A DNA stretch of 64,000 bases from Streptomyces sp. LX-29 (lineage in GTDB: Bacteria; Actinomycetota; Actinomycetes; Streptomycetales; Streptomycetaceae): NCBI RefSeq assembly GCF_029541745.1, contig NZ_CP089746.1, positions 6,519,559-6,583,558 on the forward strand. The letters run 5' to 3'. A program made the translations under genes and the position numbers. Shown piece by piece: positions 1 to 7,850 of the stretch (position 1 is the stretch's first letter; every line of letters starts with the position of its first letter). Below the pieces are notes generated by a model. That model was not told the DNA's origin. It did no database searches and worked only from the letters and a program-made list of their open reading frames with translations.

Positions 1-451
1 CCGCGGTGAGCATGCCCAGCGGCAGCACCACCGCGGTGGTGAACAGCCCGGCCAGCAGGATGTTGGTGTCCAGCGCGCCGAGGTCGCGGATGGTCGTGTT
101 CATATCGACCCGCACCGACAGCACCTGACGCCCGGCGGGCCGCGCGGCCCACATCGCCGGCCCGTCCGGGCCGGTGGTGAACGCGGTGCCCTGGTGCCCC
201 CGGCGGGTCAGCCGCTGCAACTCGGCGGGCAGGTCCGGGGCGTCGAGGGCGGCGCCGGAGCCGCGTACCTCGCCGGTGTGGGCGTAGATGACGGCGGCCC
301 GGTCGAGCGTGGTGCGGGCGGCGTCCCGCGCCTGCGACAGCTCGCGGTCGCGCGAGGCGTAGTGCACCAGCACTCCGACGGCGGCCGCGACGGCGCAGGT
401 CGCGGCGGCCACCAGGGCGGTGATGCGCCACTTCAGGGAGCGCAGTGCCAT
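1..451 (-). CDS. Sensor histidine kinase, N-terminal part (runs off the window)
   Basis: About 150 N-terminal residues are present; the kinase core lies beyond the left edge. The product begins MALRSLKWRITALVAAATC, with a first membrane segment at about residues 10-30. An extracytoplasmic sensor region of roughly 100 residues follows, then a second membrane segment (ILLAGLFTTAVVLPLGM) at the edge. Two membrane helices flanking an outside loop are typical of membrane sensor kinases. The ATG is 2 bp past the stop of the upstream response regulator, so the two form an operon with the lipoprotein before them. No catalytic motif (H-box, ATPase) is visible, so kinase identity rests on context and topology. 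Confidence 0.8.
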   Translation of the reverse strand, partial: MALRSLKWRITALVAAATCAVAAAVGVLVHYASRDRELSQARDAARTTLDRAAVIYAHTGEVRGSGAALDAPDLPAELQRLTRRGHQGTAFTTGPDGPAMWAARPAGRQVLSVRVDMNTTIRDLGALDTNILLAGLFTTAVVLPLGMLTA

Positions 452-453
452 GG

Positions 454-1224
454 TCAGCGCCGCAGCTTGTAGCCGAAGCCGCGGACCGTCTCGATCCGTT
501 CGGCGCCTATCTTGGCCCGCAGCCGCTGCACATGGAGGTCGACCACCCGGGTGTCGCCCTGCCAGGCGTGGTCCCACACCCGGCTGAGCAGGGTGCGGCG
601 CTCCAGCACCACGCCGGGCGAGGCGGCGAACTCGAGCAGCATGCGCAGCTCGGTCGGGGTGAGCGCGAGCGGCTCCCCGGCCCGCCGCACCTCCATGCCG
701 CGCGGGTCGATGGTCAGATCGCCGAAACACAGCAGCTCCGGCTCGATGTCCTGGGCCGCCTCGGCGCCCGGTGCCGTGGCCGGCCCGCCGCCCGTGTCGG
801 GCCCGACGGGGGCGAAGGAGGCGCGGCGCAGCAGGGAGCGGATCCGGGCCACGATCACCGCGCTCTCACACGGCTTGACCACGTAGTCGTCCGCGCCGGC
901 CTCCAGGCCGGCGATGACGTCGAGCGAGTCGCCGCGCGCCGACAGCATTAGGATCGGGGCGAGACTCAGCTCGCGCACCCGGCGGCACAGCCCGATGCCG
1001 TCCAGTTCGGGGAGCATCACGTCGAGCAGCAGCAGATCGGGCCGCTGCTCGCGGAAGACCTCCAGTCCGGTGAGGCCGTCGGCCGCGGTGTAGACGGTGA
1101 AGCCGTACCGCTCCAGCGCCATGCGGACCGTGTTGCGGATCACCTCGTCGTCCTCGACGAGGAGCAGCCGCGCCTCGGTCGCGGAGCCGGTCGTGGTGCC
1201 CGGCGGGGTGTGCGCGGTGGTCAT
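454..1224 (-). CDS. OmpR/PhoB-family response regulator, CseB-like
   Basis: A 256-residue DNA-binding response regulator. The receiver domain (about 19-130) has acidic residues Glu24-Asp25-Asp26, phospho-acceptor Asp68 in LLLLDVM and conserved Lys117 in VVKP. A winged-helix DNA-binding domain ends GDTRVVDLHVQRLRAK and RGFGYKLRR, the usual OmpR-class C-terminus. The start was set at the ATG overlapping the lipoprotein stop (ATGA); longer readings cover the lipoprotein gene. From memory the sequence resembles CseB, the cell-envelope-stress regulator that controls sigE in Streptomyces. No sigE-like gene precedes this set, so a paralogous system is possible. Confidence 0.93.
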   Translation of the reverse strand: MTTAHTPPGTTTGSATEARLLLVEDDEVIRNTVRMALERYGFTVYTAADGLTGLEVFREQRPDLLLLDVMLPELDGIGLCRRVRELSLAPILMLSARGDSLDVIAGLEAGADDYVVKPCESAVIVARIRSLLRRASFAPVGPDTGGGPATAPGAEAAQDIEPELLCFGDLTIDPRGMEVRRAGEPLALTPTELRMLLEFAASPGVVLERRTLLSRVWDHAWQGDTRVVDLHVQRLRAKIGAERIETVRGFGYKLRR

Positions 1225-2027
1225 GGAGTGGTCCTCGTATCCGTCCTCGTGTCCGTCCCCGGGACCGGGCTCGTGCCGGGGCCCGACCCCTCGCCCGACC
1301 CCCGGTCCGCCGTGGGGTTCGTGTCCGTCGGCGGCGCTCCGCTCAAGGACGCGGCCGGCGTCCGGCCCGGCTCCCAGGTCGCGTCCTGCGGCGTCACGGG
1401 GGCCATGACCTCTCCGTTCCACCGGTAGCGGGTGGTGACCATGCCCTCCGCGCCGGTCGCCCGGATGACCAGGTCCCGGCCGTACGTCTCGCCGTTGAGC
1501 CCCTCCCGGCCGAAGCTGAAGTAGATCAGCACCGGCCGGATCGTCCGGCCCGAGGCCCGGTAGACCACCAGCAGGTCCAGCTGGACGGTGGGGCCGTCGG
1601 CCGCGACCACCAGCTCCTCCCTGCCGTCGCCGGTCAGGTCGCGGTAGACGGGCTTCCGCAGCGGGCACAGCTTCCCGGGGCAGGGCTTGATCGCCTGATG
1701 CACCAGCTCCGGCATGTTGGGGTCGTGGAGCAGCAGCTCCGTCGCGGACATCTTCCGCAGCCCGCCCGCGGGCACGGAGACGCCCTTGACCGGCATGTTG
1801 GGCCGGAGCGGCGGCGCGGTCGGGGCCGCGGGCGGGGTGTACTCCGGCCACAGCGGAGAGGCGCTGGTCGGCGGCGTGAGGCGGGGGGCCCGCCCCTCGT
1901 CCCGGGTTTCGGTCTGCGCGACGCAGCCCGCCAGCCCGACGGCCGCGGCCACGGCGGCACCGCAGGCGGCGAGCGCGGGGCGGGCGATCCGGTGCCGGCG
2001 GTGCCGGATGGGACGGAGGAGGCGCAT
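1221..2027 (-). CDS. Secreted lipoprotein, CseA-like
   Basis: A 268-residue lipoprotein. Its basic N-region (RHRRHR) is followed by a hydrophobic stretch and a lipobox LAGC with Cys35 as the likely lipidated residue. The mature part has a proline-rich linker and a domain containing DLTGDGREELVVAADG, an FG-GAP-like calcium-loop motif also found in CseA-type proteins. It overlaps the response regulator gene by 4 bp. An upstream ATG at 2054 would add nine residues, but the chosen start gives a normal signal peptide. By analogy with CseA it may dampen the adjacent two-component system at the membrane; that role is inference. Confidence 0.85.
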   Translation of the reverse strand: MRLLRPIRHRRHRIARPALAACGAAVAAAVGLAGCVAQTETRDEGRAPRLTPPTSASPLWPEYTPPAAPTAPPLRPNMPVKGVSVPAGGLRKMSATELLLHDPNMPELVHQAIKPCPGKLCPLRKPVYRDLTGDGREELVVAADGPTVQLDLLVVYRASGRTIRPVLIYFSFGREGLNGETYGRDLVIRATGAEGMVTTRYRWNGEVMAPVTPQDATWEPGRTPAASLSGAPPTDTNPTADRGSGEGSGPGTSPVPGTDTRTDTRTTP

Positions 2028-2096
2028 AGGGCCACCAGCGTACTGGTGTGCCATCAGCGGCTCGCGGGCGCTTCCGGCCCGTCCCATACTGGAGCC

Positions 2097-2333
2097 ATGA
2101 CCACGCAGCAACAGTCGCCGTACCTGGTGGAGGTTGCCGAGCTCAGCGCCGACTCCCGCTACCGGGTCGTGCACTTCCTGGGGAGGGCGGAGCACACCGA
2201 GCCGCTGGGTCCGGAGGAGTTCGAGCCCCGGCTCAGGCAGCAGTTCCCCGGGTTGGATCCGCACGATGACCGGAAGGTGCACTGGGCCGACCATCCGTGG
2301 GAGTGGCCACGCTGGCACCCCGGTGAGGCGTAG
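2097..2333 (+). CDS. Conserved small hypothetical protein
   Basis: A 78-residue acidic protein beginning MTTQQQSPYLVEVAELSAD and ending WADHPWEWPRWHPGEA. There is no signal peptide or membrane helix. The ATG follows a GGAG-like ribosome site (ACTGGAGCC). It is divergent from the lipoprotein operon, with only about 70 bp between the starts, so a shared promoter region is likely. I do not recognise a functional family. The tryptophan/proline-rich tail suggests a folded small protein rather than chance, and codon use is typical of Streptomyces. Confidence 0.7.
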   Translation: MTTQQQSPYLVEVAELSADSRYRVVHFLGRAEHTEPLGPEEFEPRLRQQFPGLDPHDDRKVHWADHPWEWPRWHPGEA

Positions 2334-2413
2334 TTCCTCGCGGCGCCGGCTCCCGCTCGCCGGGTCGCGCGGCGTCGTTCATCGTACGTATGAGTAACCT
2401 AATGGTTGCTTTG

Positions 2414-2428
2414 CGTAAAGATTTTACG
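2414..2428. promoter_or_regulatory. AT-rich palindrome upstream of sigma-factor operon
   Basis: A perfect inverted repeat CGTAAA-GAT-TTTACG inside an unusually AT-rich stretch (about 2380-2435). It lies about 120 bp before the small gene at 2551 and looks like an operator or promoter element. No binding protein can be named. Confidence 0.35.
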
Positions 2429-2550
2429 GATGAGGCTTGCACGTTTGCCCACCCCGGACCGGTTTGCTGGTCCTGAGAGCGAGGACGCTCTCCGGCACGC
2501 GTGAATTGGCAACACGCGCGCCGTCCCGCGGATGCGAAGGACCATCCACC

Positions 2551-2811
2551 GTGATTGATGTCGCCACCAGCGCGTTGGCCGTGTCGCTGATCACCGCGTC
2601 GCGCGTGTTCGCCGCGGACGCCCGGATACTGCTGGGCCGCGTGCTCGGCGCGGGCGTGCGGATCGGAGCCGCGTCCCTGGTCGAGCGCCACCAGGAGCCG
2701 GCCCGTCGACAGCCGGCCGGCCAACGGTCGGTCGACCGGCCGCCGGGCGCGCAGGCGGTCGCCACCGGCCCGTCGACGCTGTGTGCGCCGGAGAACGAGG
2801 GGGCCCGATGA
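2551..2811 (+). CDS. Small protein translationally coupled to sigma factor
   Basis: A probable 86-residue product starting at a GTG preceded by AAGGA at a 9-base spacing. Its stop overlaps the sigma-factor start as ATGA, the usual coupling signal. The first half (VIDVATSALAVSLITASRVFAADARILLG) is hydrophobic and helical; the second half is proline/arginine-rich and low in complexity. I do not recognise a family. The ribosome site and overlap are the main support. It may only provide coupling, or be a small membrane-associated partner of the regulator downstream. Confidence 0.5.
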   Translation: MIDVATSALAVSLITASRVFAADARILLGRVLGAGVRIGAASLVERHQEPARRQPAGQRSVDRPPGAQAVATGPSTLCAPENEGAR

Positions 2812-3413
2812 GCGTGGACCGAACCCCGCAGGACCCGCCGACGCGAACGGTGCGCGAACTGCCCGTGACCCTGCCCGCGGCCTTCTGGGCCTTCCACCAG
2901 CTGTACCACCGCCCGTACCTGGAGTACGCCCACCTCCAGCTCGGCGACCGCCGGATGGCGGGCGAGCTGGTCCACGCCACCTTCATGCAGCTCGCCGTCA
3001 TCTGGCCGCAGATGATGGCGGACGCCAACCACGAGGCGTACGCCTGGGCCCTGCTGAAGGAGCGCGTGGCCAAGGAACTGCTGCGCCAGGGGCGCGACGT
3101 GGCGATAGTGGAGAGCGCCGCGTTCTCCCGCGCGACGCGTGCCGCCCTGGAGTCCGTGCGCGACCAGTTCGCCGAGCTGGAGAGCGCACTGGGGCTCTAC
3201 GCGGCCATCAGCAGACTGCCGGAGCGCCAGTTCGACGCCATGGTGCTGCGGTTCGTCCTCGACTATCCGACGGACCGCGCGGCGCACATCATGGGCGTCA
3301 CCCCGGCCACCGTCCGCTCGCAGCTGCGCTTCGCCAAGCGCAAGTTGGCCGGCGAGCTGGGCCTGACCGCGGAACTGGCCGCCGACCTCGGCGCCGACGA
3401 CGATGAGGAGTGA
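2808..3413 (+). CDS. ECF-like RNA polymerase sigma factor
   Basis: A 201-residue protein. The C-terminal half has a sigma region 4 helix-turn-helix (SRLPERQFDAMVLRFVLDYPTDRAAHIMGVTPATVRSQLRFAKRKL), the ECF pattern in which P-ERQ---VLR leads into a DNA-binding helix. The N-terminal region 2 is more divergent (YLEYAHLQLGDRRMAGELVHATFMQL), so core polymerase binding is less certain. The ATG was chosen over the in-frame start at 2781 because it overlaps the preceding stop (ATGA). The next gene follows within 10 bp and probably encodes a partner. Confidence 0.85.
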   Translation: MSVDRTPQDPPTRTVRELPVTLPAAFWAFHQLYHRPYLEYAHLQLGDRRMAGELVHATFMQLAVIWPQMMADANHEAYAWALLKERVAKELLRQGRDVAIVESAAFSRATRAALESVRDQFAELESALGLYAAISRLPERQFDAMVLRFVLDYPTDRAAHIMGVTPATVRSQLRFAKRKLAGELGLTAELAADLGADDDEE

Positions 3414-3420
3414 GGGCCCG

Positions 3421-4221
3421 ATGCCTTCCAGCAGAAGCCTCGCGGAAGCCCTGGCGTCGGCCCGGGCCCTCGAGGACGAGTACGACGACTTCGACGTCGA
3501 GGGCGCCCGCCGCCGCATCGAGCACGACCTGGGCCGCACCGCGTGGCGGGACACCGGCGGCATGGGCGACCCGCCCCCGGCGGCGACCGCCTGCGCCGGC
3601 ACCGTCCCGGACTGCCCGGCGGCCGGCCCGGTACAGCCGGCGTCGGTGTGGCCGCCGTCGCTGCACGACCAGGCCGCCCGCGATCTGCGGGTGCTGTCCA
3701 CCCTCGTCATCCGGGACGCGGACGCCTCCCGACACATGGCCCGACTGGACAACTCCCGGCGGATCGACCCGGAGGGCGCGCTCGTCTTCGCCTGCGTGCT
3801 CTACCTGGCCGACTACGAGGACGCGGCCCAGTTCTGGTGGCAGTTCGCCGCCGGCGCGGGCTCCTCGACCTCCGCGTACTGCCTGTACCTGCTGCACATG
3901 CGGCGCGGCGAACTGCGCGACGCCGAGCACTGGGCCTGCCAGGTCGCCGAGCTGGACGCGGAGCCCCGGCCGGTGCGGTCGCCGGAGCCGGGGCCGGAAC
4001 GACACCCCGGCCCGGGCCCGGCCCCGGACTCCGACCGGGCCGCGGGCATCGGCATCCGCTACGACATCTCGGGGCCACCGCCGGGCGGTCCCAGCGAGGC
4101 GTCGCTGAGAGAGGCGGTGGAGCGGCTGGACATCGACACCGACGCGGACTACGGGGCCATCCCGCAGCCCGACCCCCGGCTGGCGCACCGGCTGGAGGAG
4201 CTCGCCGATCAGTCGTCCTGA
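3421..4221 (+). CDS. Hypothetical partner of the sigma factor
   Basis: A 266-residue soluble protein starting at an ATG 7 bp after the sigma-factor stop; GAGGAG within the sigma gene end serves as ribosome site. The N-terminus is acidic (EDEYDDFDVEGARRRIEHDLG). A central helical region (YLADYEDAAQFWWQFAAGAGS...YCLYLLHMRRGELRDAEHWACQVAEL) reads like helical hairpins of the TPR kind. A proline-rich linker then leads to a short acidic tail. No zinc-binding anti-sigma motif (HxxxCxxC) is present. The tight spacing suggests it acts with the sigma factor, but the role is unknown. It overlaps the convergent VOC gene by 13 bp. Confidence 0.75.
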   Translation: MPSSRSLAEALASARALEDEYDDFDVEGARRRIEHDLGRTAWRDTGGMGDPPPAATACAGTVPDCPAAGPVQPASVWPPSLHDQAARDLRVLSTLVIRDADASRHMARLDNSRRIDPEGALVFACVLYLADYEDAAQFWWQFAAGAGSSTSAYCLYLLHMRRGELRDAEHWACQVAELDAEPRPVRSPEPGPERHPGPGPAPDSDRAAGIGIRYDISGPPPGGPSEASLREAVERLDIDTDADYGAIPQPDPRLAHRLEELADQSS

Positions 4222-4634
4222 GCGTCCCCGGCGGCGCCGGCCGCCGCGGCGTCCTCCGGGTACCAGCGCAGCTCGACGGTGTTCCCGTCCGGGTCGGTGA
4301 CGTACAGGGACTCGGCGGTGCCGCGCGCGCCGAAGCGCTTGCCGGGGCCGTCCACGACGGTGAACACCCCGGAGGCGACGACCTCCTGCCAGTCCAGGGG
4401 CTCCACGGCGAGACAGATGTGATCGACGTTGGAGCCCCGCGGGGCGTCCGTCCCCGGGGTGATCAGGTCGATGATCGTCGACGGGCTCACCCGCACCGAC
4501 GGGAAGGGGACCTCGCCCGCCCGCCACTCCTCCACCCGTACCGGCTCCAGGCCGAGCGGTCCGGTGTAGAAGGCGAGCGAGCGCTCGATGTCGGCGACAT
4601 TGAGCACGAGGTGGTCAAAGGCTATGACGCGCAT
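4209..4634 (-). CDS. VOC/glyoxalase-family protein
   Basis: A 141-residue single-domain member of the vicinal-oxygen-chelate superfamily. It begins MRVIAFDHLVLNVADIERS with metal-ligand candidate His8. It contains HICLAVEP and ends with LYVTDPDGNTVELRWYP, where the Glu of VEL is the usual last metal ligand. This is the standard two beta-alpha-beta-beta-beta repeat fold of glyoxalase I, fosfomycin-resistance and dioxygenase proteins. The substrate cannot be told from sequence. It is divergent from the dehydrogenase at 4749, with about 115 bp of shared upstream DNA, so co-regulation is plausible. Confidence 0.9.
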   Translation of the reverse strand: MRVIAFDHLVLNVADIERSLAFYTGPLGLEPVRVEEWRAGEVPFPSVRVSPSTIIDLITPGTDAPRGSNVDHICLAVEPLDWQEVVASGVFTVVDGPGKRFGARGTAESLYVTDPDGNTVELRWYPEDAAAAGAAGDAQDD

Positions 4635-4748
4635 GGTGACTTCTCTCCTGACGTGCGGAAACGAGGACGAATCCCGATCCCGACCATGATCGAACACAAG
4701 GACCGATTCCCGCCAGACTCCTCGTCCGCGTCGGGACAGGCTGGTCCC

Positions 4749-5561
4749 ATGAACGAGATCGCACACACCCCTGACACCACCACGCCGAGCACCTTCGAGG
4801 GCGGCGCCCAGACGGGCGGAGTGCCCGCCCTGCACGGCAAGGTCGCCCTGGTCACCGGCGGCAGCCGGGGCATCGGCGCGGCCGTGGCGCGCCGGCTGGC
4901 CGCCGCGGGCGCCGATGTGGCGCTGACGTACCAGCGGGGCGCCGACTCCGCCGCCGACGTGGTCGACGCGGTCAAGGCCGTCGGCCGTCGGGGCCTGGCG
5001 ATCCAGGCCGACAGTGGCGATGTCGCGGCGGTCACCGCCGCGGTGGACGAGACCGTCGCCACCCTCGGCCGGATCGACATCCTGGTCAACAACGCCGGTG
5101 TCTTCCCCGTCGGGCCGGTGGAGGAGCTCGGCGCGGAGGAGTTCGACCGCGCGGTCGCGGTGAACGTCCGCGCGCCGTACCTGGCCTCCCGCGCGGCCGC
5201 GCGCCACATGACCGACGGAGGACGGATCATCAGCATCGGCAGCAACGTCGCCGAGAGGACGGTGTTCCCCGGCCTCACGCTGTACGCGCTCACCAAGACC
5301 GCCCTCATCGGCATGACCAAGGGCCTCGCCCGCGAACTGGGCCCGCGCGGGATCAACGCCAACGTGGTCCACCCGGGCGCGACCGACACCGACGCCAACC
5401 CGGCACACGGCCCGAACGCCGCCACCATCAGCGGCTTCACCGCCCTCGGCCGCTACGCCGCACCGGACGAGATCGCCGCGACCGTCGTCCACCTGGCGGG
5501 CGACGGCGGGGCGTACATCACCGGCGCGGCGATCGCCGTCGACGGCGGCTTCACCGTCTGA
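4749..5561 (+). CDS. Short-chain dehydrogenase/reductase (SDR)
   Basis: A 270-residue classical SDR. The dinucleotide motif TGGSRGIG is at residues 36-43, NNAG at 114-117, the catalytic Tyr179-xxx-Lys183 in LYALTK, and upstream serines Ser162/Ser165 supply the third residue. The C-terminus has the usual ITGAAIAVDGGFTV. It resembles 3-oxoacyl-ACP reductase-like and other NAD(P)-dependent alcohol/ketone oxidoreductases; substrate unknown. The ATG at 4749 was chosen because the long reading upstream runs antisense through the VOC gene. A 25-residue polar N-terminal extension precedes the first beta strand. Confidence 0.92.
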   Translation: MNEIAHTPDTTTPSTFEGGAQTGGVPALHGKVALVTGGSRGIGAAVARRLAAAGADVALTYQRGADSAADVVDAVKAVGRRGLAIQADSGDVAAVTAAVDETVATLGRIDILVNNAGVFPVGPVEELGAEEFDRAVAVNVRAPYLASRAAARHMTDGGRIISIGSNVAERTVFPGLTLYALTKTALIGMTKGLARELGPRGINANVVHPGATDTDANPAHGPNAATISGFTALGRYAAPDEIAATVVHLAGDGGAYITGAAIAVDGGFTV

Positions 5562-5594
5562 CGACCCGTCCCGCGCGCTGGTGCGTCGCGCCTC

Positions 5595-5628
5595 GGTGTC
5601 ACGGCCCGCGTCAACGGGCCGTGACACC
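5595..5628 (+). terminator. Stem-loop terminator after the SDR gene
   Basis: Perfect 14-bp stem (GGTGTCACGGCCCG paired with CGGGCCGTGACACC) with a 6-base loop, 33 bp past the SDR stop and without a T tract. A second copy of the right arm occurs at about 5658-5671 within a short direct repeat. Confidence 0.75.
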
Positions 5629-5774
5629 ACCGTGCGCGGAGGTCGTCCGGCCGTCGAACGGGCCGTGACACCGCCCCGCGCGGAGGTCGTCCGGCCGTCG
5701 ATCCGACACGGGCCCCGCCGCCGGGCGGGCCCGCCCCTCCATCGTGCGACGCGTGCGACGCGCCCGCACGCGGA

Positions 5775-6010
5775 GCCCGCGTGAGCCGCGTGCCGCTCGT
5801 GGAGCCCGCGCGCTTGGTGAGCCCGTGCCGCAGGCGGTGCCCGCCTGAGCCCGTGCTGCTCGTGGTGCCCGCCTGAGCCTGTGCCGTTCGTAGAGCCCGC
5901 GTGAGCCGAGGTGCTCGCGGACTTCGCTTGAGCCCGTGCCGTTCGCGGAGCCCGCCTGAGCCCCTGCCGCTCGCAGAGCCCGCCTGAGCCCGTGCCTCTC
6001 GCGGAGCCCA
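5775..6010. repeat. Degenerate 28-bp tandem repeat, non-coding
   Basis: About eight imperfect units of a 28-base motif, each starting GCCCGCCTGAGCCCGTGCCG and ending in CTCGNGGA, fill the space between the SDR terminator and the alcohol dehydrogenase. Because 28 is not a multiple of 3, no frame gives a repeated peptide, and no gene is visible from 5562 to 6156. Confidence 0.8.
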
Positions 6011-6156
6011 TGCCGCTCGCCCGGTCCGCGCCCGGCCCGCCGCCGTCCGCCGCCGCGCCGCCGACGACACGGGATGCCCGCTCCCGACGCGGGACCCGCC
6101 ACGCGGTTACGTTGGCCACGTCGACCCACACACCCCGCCGAGGGAAGGGGCGCGCG

Positions 6157-7161
6157 TTGATCCCCACGACGATGAGGGCCTGGCAGGTGCGGGCCCCCGG
6201 CCGGCTGGACCCCGTGGAACTACCCGTTCCGGAGCCCGCCACGGACGAGCTGCTGGTACGGGTCCGCGCCTGCGGCGTCTGCCGCACCGACCTGCACGTC
6301 CGTGACGGCGATCTGCCCCCGCACCGCAGCCCGGTCGTCCCCGGCCACGAGGCCGTGGGCGAGGTGGTCGCGACGGGCGAGGCCGCCGCCGGCCCACCAC
6401 TCGGCAGCCGGGTGGGCATCCCCTGGCTGCGCCGGACCTGCGGCACCTGCCGCTCCTGCGCCCGCGGCCAGGAGAACCTCTGCCCGTCCTCGACGTACAC
6501 CGGCTGGGACGCGGACGGCGGCTACGCCGAGTACGTCACCGTGCCCGCCGACTACGCCTACCCGCTGCCCGCGGCGTCCCCCGACGCGGAGCTCGCCCCG
6601 CTGCTGTGCGCCGGCATCATCGGCTACCGCGCGCTGCGCCGCGCCGAGCTGCCGCCCGGCGGCCGCCTCGGCATCTACGGCTTCGGCGCCTCCGCCCACC
6701 TCACCGCGCAACTGGCCATCGCCCAGGGCGCGACCGTCCACGTCCTGACCCGCTCGGCGGCCGCCCGTACCCTCGCCCTGGAGTTGGGCGCGGCCTCCGT
6801 CGGCGGCGCGGCCGACCCGCCTCCGGAGCCCCTCGACGCCGCGATCCTGTTCGCCCCCGCCGGCGAACTCGTCCCCCCGGCCCTGGCGGCCCTCGACGCC
6901 GGCGGCACCCTGAGCGTCGCCGGCATCCACCTCTCCGACATCCCGCCGCTCCACTACGACCGGCACCTGTTCCGGGAACGCACCCTGCGCAGCGTCACCG
7001 CCAACACGCGCGTCGACGGACGGGACTTCCTCGCCGCCGTCGCGGCGCATCCGCTGCGGGTCTCGGTCGTCCCGTACCCCTTCGACCGTGCCGACGCGGC
7101 CCTCGCCGATCTCGCGGCCGACCACGTCCAGGGCGTCGCCGTCCTGGAGCTGACGGGATGA
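6157..7161 (+). CDS. Zinc-dependent alcohol dehydrogenase
   Basis: A 334-residue medium-chain dehydrogenase/reductase. The catalytic-zinc site shows in ACGVCRTDLH (Cys42, His47 region) and VPGHEAVGEV. The structural-zinc cysteines are in RTCGTCRSCARGQENLC. A Rossmann segment follows (LGIYGFGASAHLTAQLA). This pattern fits the cinnamyl-alcohol/AdhP-like group that oxidises or reduces alcohols and aldehydes. The TTG start is preferred over the ATG at 6172 because AGGGAAGGGG ends 6 bases before it; the ATG would leave a gap of about 21 bases. A strong terminator follows directly. Confidence 0.92.
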   Translation: MIPTTMRAWQVRAPGRLDPVELPVPEPATDELLVRVRACGVCRTDLHVRDGDLPPHRSPVVPGHEAVGEVVATGEAAAGPPLGSRVGIPWLRRTCGTCRSCARGQENLCPSSTYTGWDADGGYAEYVTVPADYAYPLPAASPDAELAPLLCAGIIGYRALRRAELPPGGRLGIYGFGASAHLTAQLAIAQGATVHVLTRSAAARTLALELGAASVGGAADPPPEPLDAAILFAPAGELVPPALAALDAGGTLSVAGIHLSDIPPLHYDRHLFRERTLRSVTANTRVDGRDFLAAVAAHPLRVSVVPYPFDRADAALADLAADHVQGVAVLELTG

Positions 7162-7166
7162 GCCGC

Positions 7167-7202
7167 GCCGCCCGCTTCTCAGAGGAGCGAGAGGCGGGCG
7201 GC
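7167..7202 (+). terminator. Stem-loop after the alcohol dehydrogenase
   Basis: GCCGCCCGCTTCTC pairs with GAGAGGCGGGCGGC across an 8-base loop (13 of 14 pairs). It starts 5 bp after the stop and can also end the convergent gene at 7216. Confidence 0.8.
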
Positions 7203-7215
7203 TGTCTATCAGGGC

Positions 7216-7482
7216 TTACGGCCAGCGGACCACCGGTCCTTGGCTCGGTTGACGGCAGTCGGGCGCGTCCCACGGCGGTCGCTGCCCGGCCAGAGCGTGA
7301 CACAGGCCGGCGTGCAGGTGCTCGGCTTCCGTGACGGTCAACCGCAGCGAGGCAACGGCGATGGGCTCGCCGCTCTTGCTGATCTGAAGCGAGAGCGCGA
7401 GTTCCCCATCGTCCGTCCAGCTGAAGCGCCGTTCGGGTACGGGGCTGATCAGCCACGGTGTGATGGCGCGCGAGGGAGTCAT
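7216..7482 (-). CDS. Small hypothetical protein of XRE/DUF397 locus 1
   Basis: An 88-residue soluble protein (MTPSRAITPWLISPVPERRFSWTDD...) with a region LALSLQISKSGEPIAVASLRLTVTEAEHLHAGL that looks like beta strands followed by a helix. Its ATG overlaps the stop of the DUF7848-like gene (ATGA), making it third in a leftward operon with the two small genes upstream. I do not recognise its function. Third-position G+C is lower than in the surrounding core genes, in keeping with an accessory regulatory cassette. Confidence 0.65.
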   Translation of the reverse strand: MTPSRAITPWLISPVPERRFSWTDDGELALSLQISKSGEPIAVASLRLTVTEAEHLHAGLCHALAGQRPPWDAPDCRQPSQGPVVRWP

Positions 7483-7850
7483 TGCCACGCCCCCGGCTCG
7501 AACCGGTAGGGGCGGGTGATGATCTCCCGGTAGGCGAGGTGGCTCGTGTTGGACTTCAGATGCGTCACCGCCCACGCCGTACCGTCCGCACCGCCGGAGA
7601 ACGGTTCGCTGAACTCTCCGCACTCCGCGCACTGCATCGTGAACGAGTACGCCTCCGCCTCCGGCCGCCGGTCCGGCTGGATGGTGTAGTCCCGGAACCG
7701 GTAGACAGAGCGCCGCACCGGCCCCCGCGCTCCCAGATGCGCACGGATCTGCGCGGCCAGGTCATCACCGCGCCGCCCCAACTCCGCCAGGCTCGGCTCA
7801 TCCTTGACGTTGTTCCCCGGACCCGACGCCGGGGGTGTCTGCTCACTCAC
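7479..7850 (-). CDS. DUF7848-like zinc-ribbon protein
   Basis: A 123-residue protein of a type often seen beside XRE/DUF397 regulators in Streptomyces. The central CAECGEFSEPF supplies CxxC. It is followed by TAWAVTHLKSNTSHLAYREI with two histidines that could complete a metal site, and it ends with YRFEPGAWQ. The start is a GTG overlapping the preceding stop (GTGA). The family assignment (DUF7848) is from recall of the C..C...W..H....H..Y pattern; its biochemical role is not known to me. It lies in the middle of a three-gene leftward operon. Confidence 0.7.
   Translation of the reverse strand: MSEQTPPASGPGNNVKDEPSLAELGRRGDDLAAQIRAHLGARGPVRRSVYRFRDYTIQPDRRPEAEAYSFTMQCAECGEFSEPFSGGADGTAWAVTHLKSNTSHLAYREIITRPYRFEPGAWQ

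Noticed and set aside
3543..4748. N-terminal extension of the SDR by about 400 codons
   Set aside because: The upstream frame overlaps the sigma partner and is antisense to the VOC gene, and the SDR fold starts shortly after the ATG at 4749.
7480..7496. Third copy of the structured leader (GCCACGCCCCCGG)
   Set aside because: It is the coding end of the DUF7848-like gene (PGAWQ) and lacks the second arm.
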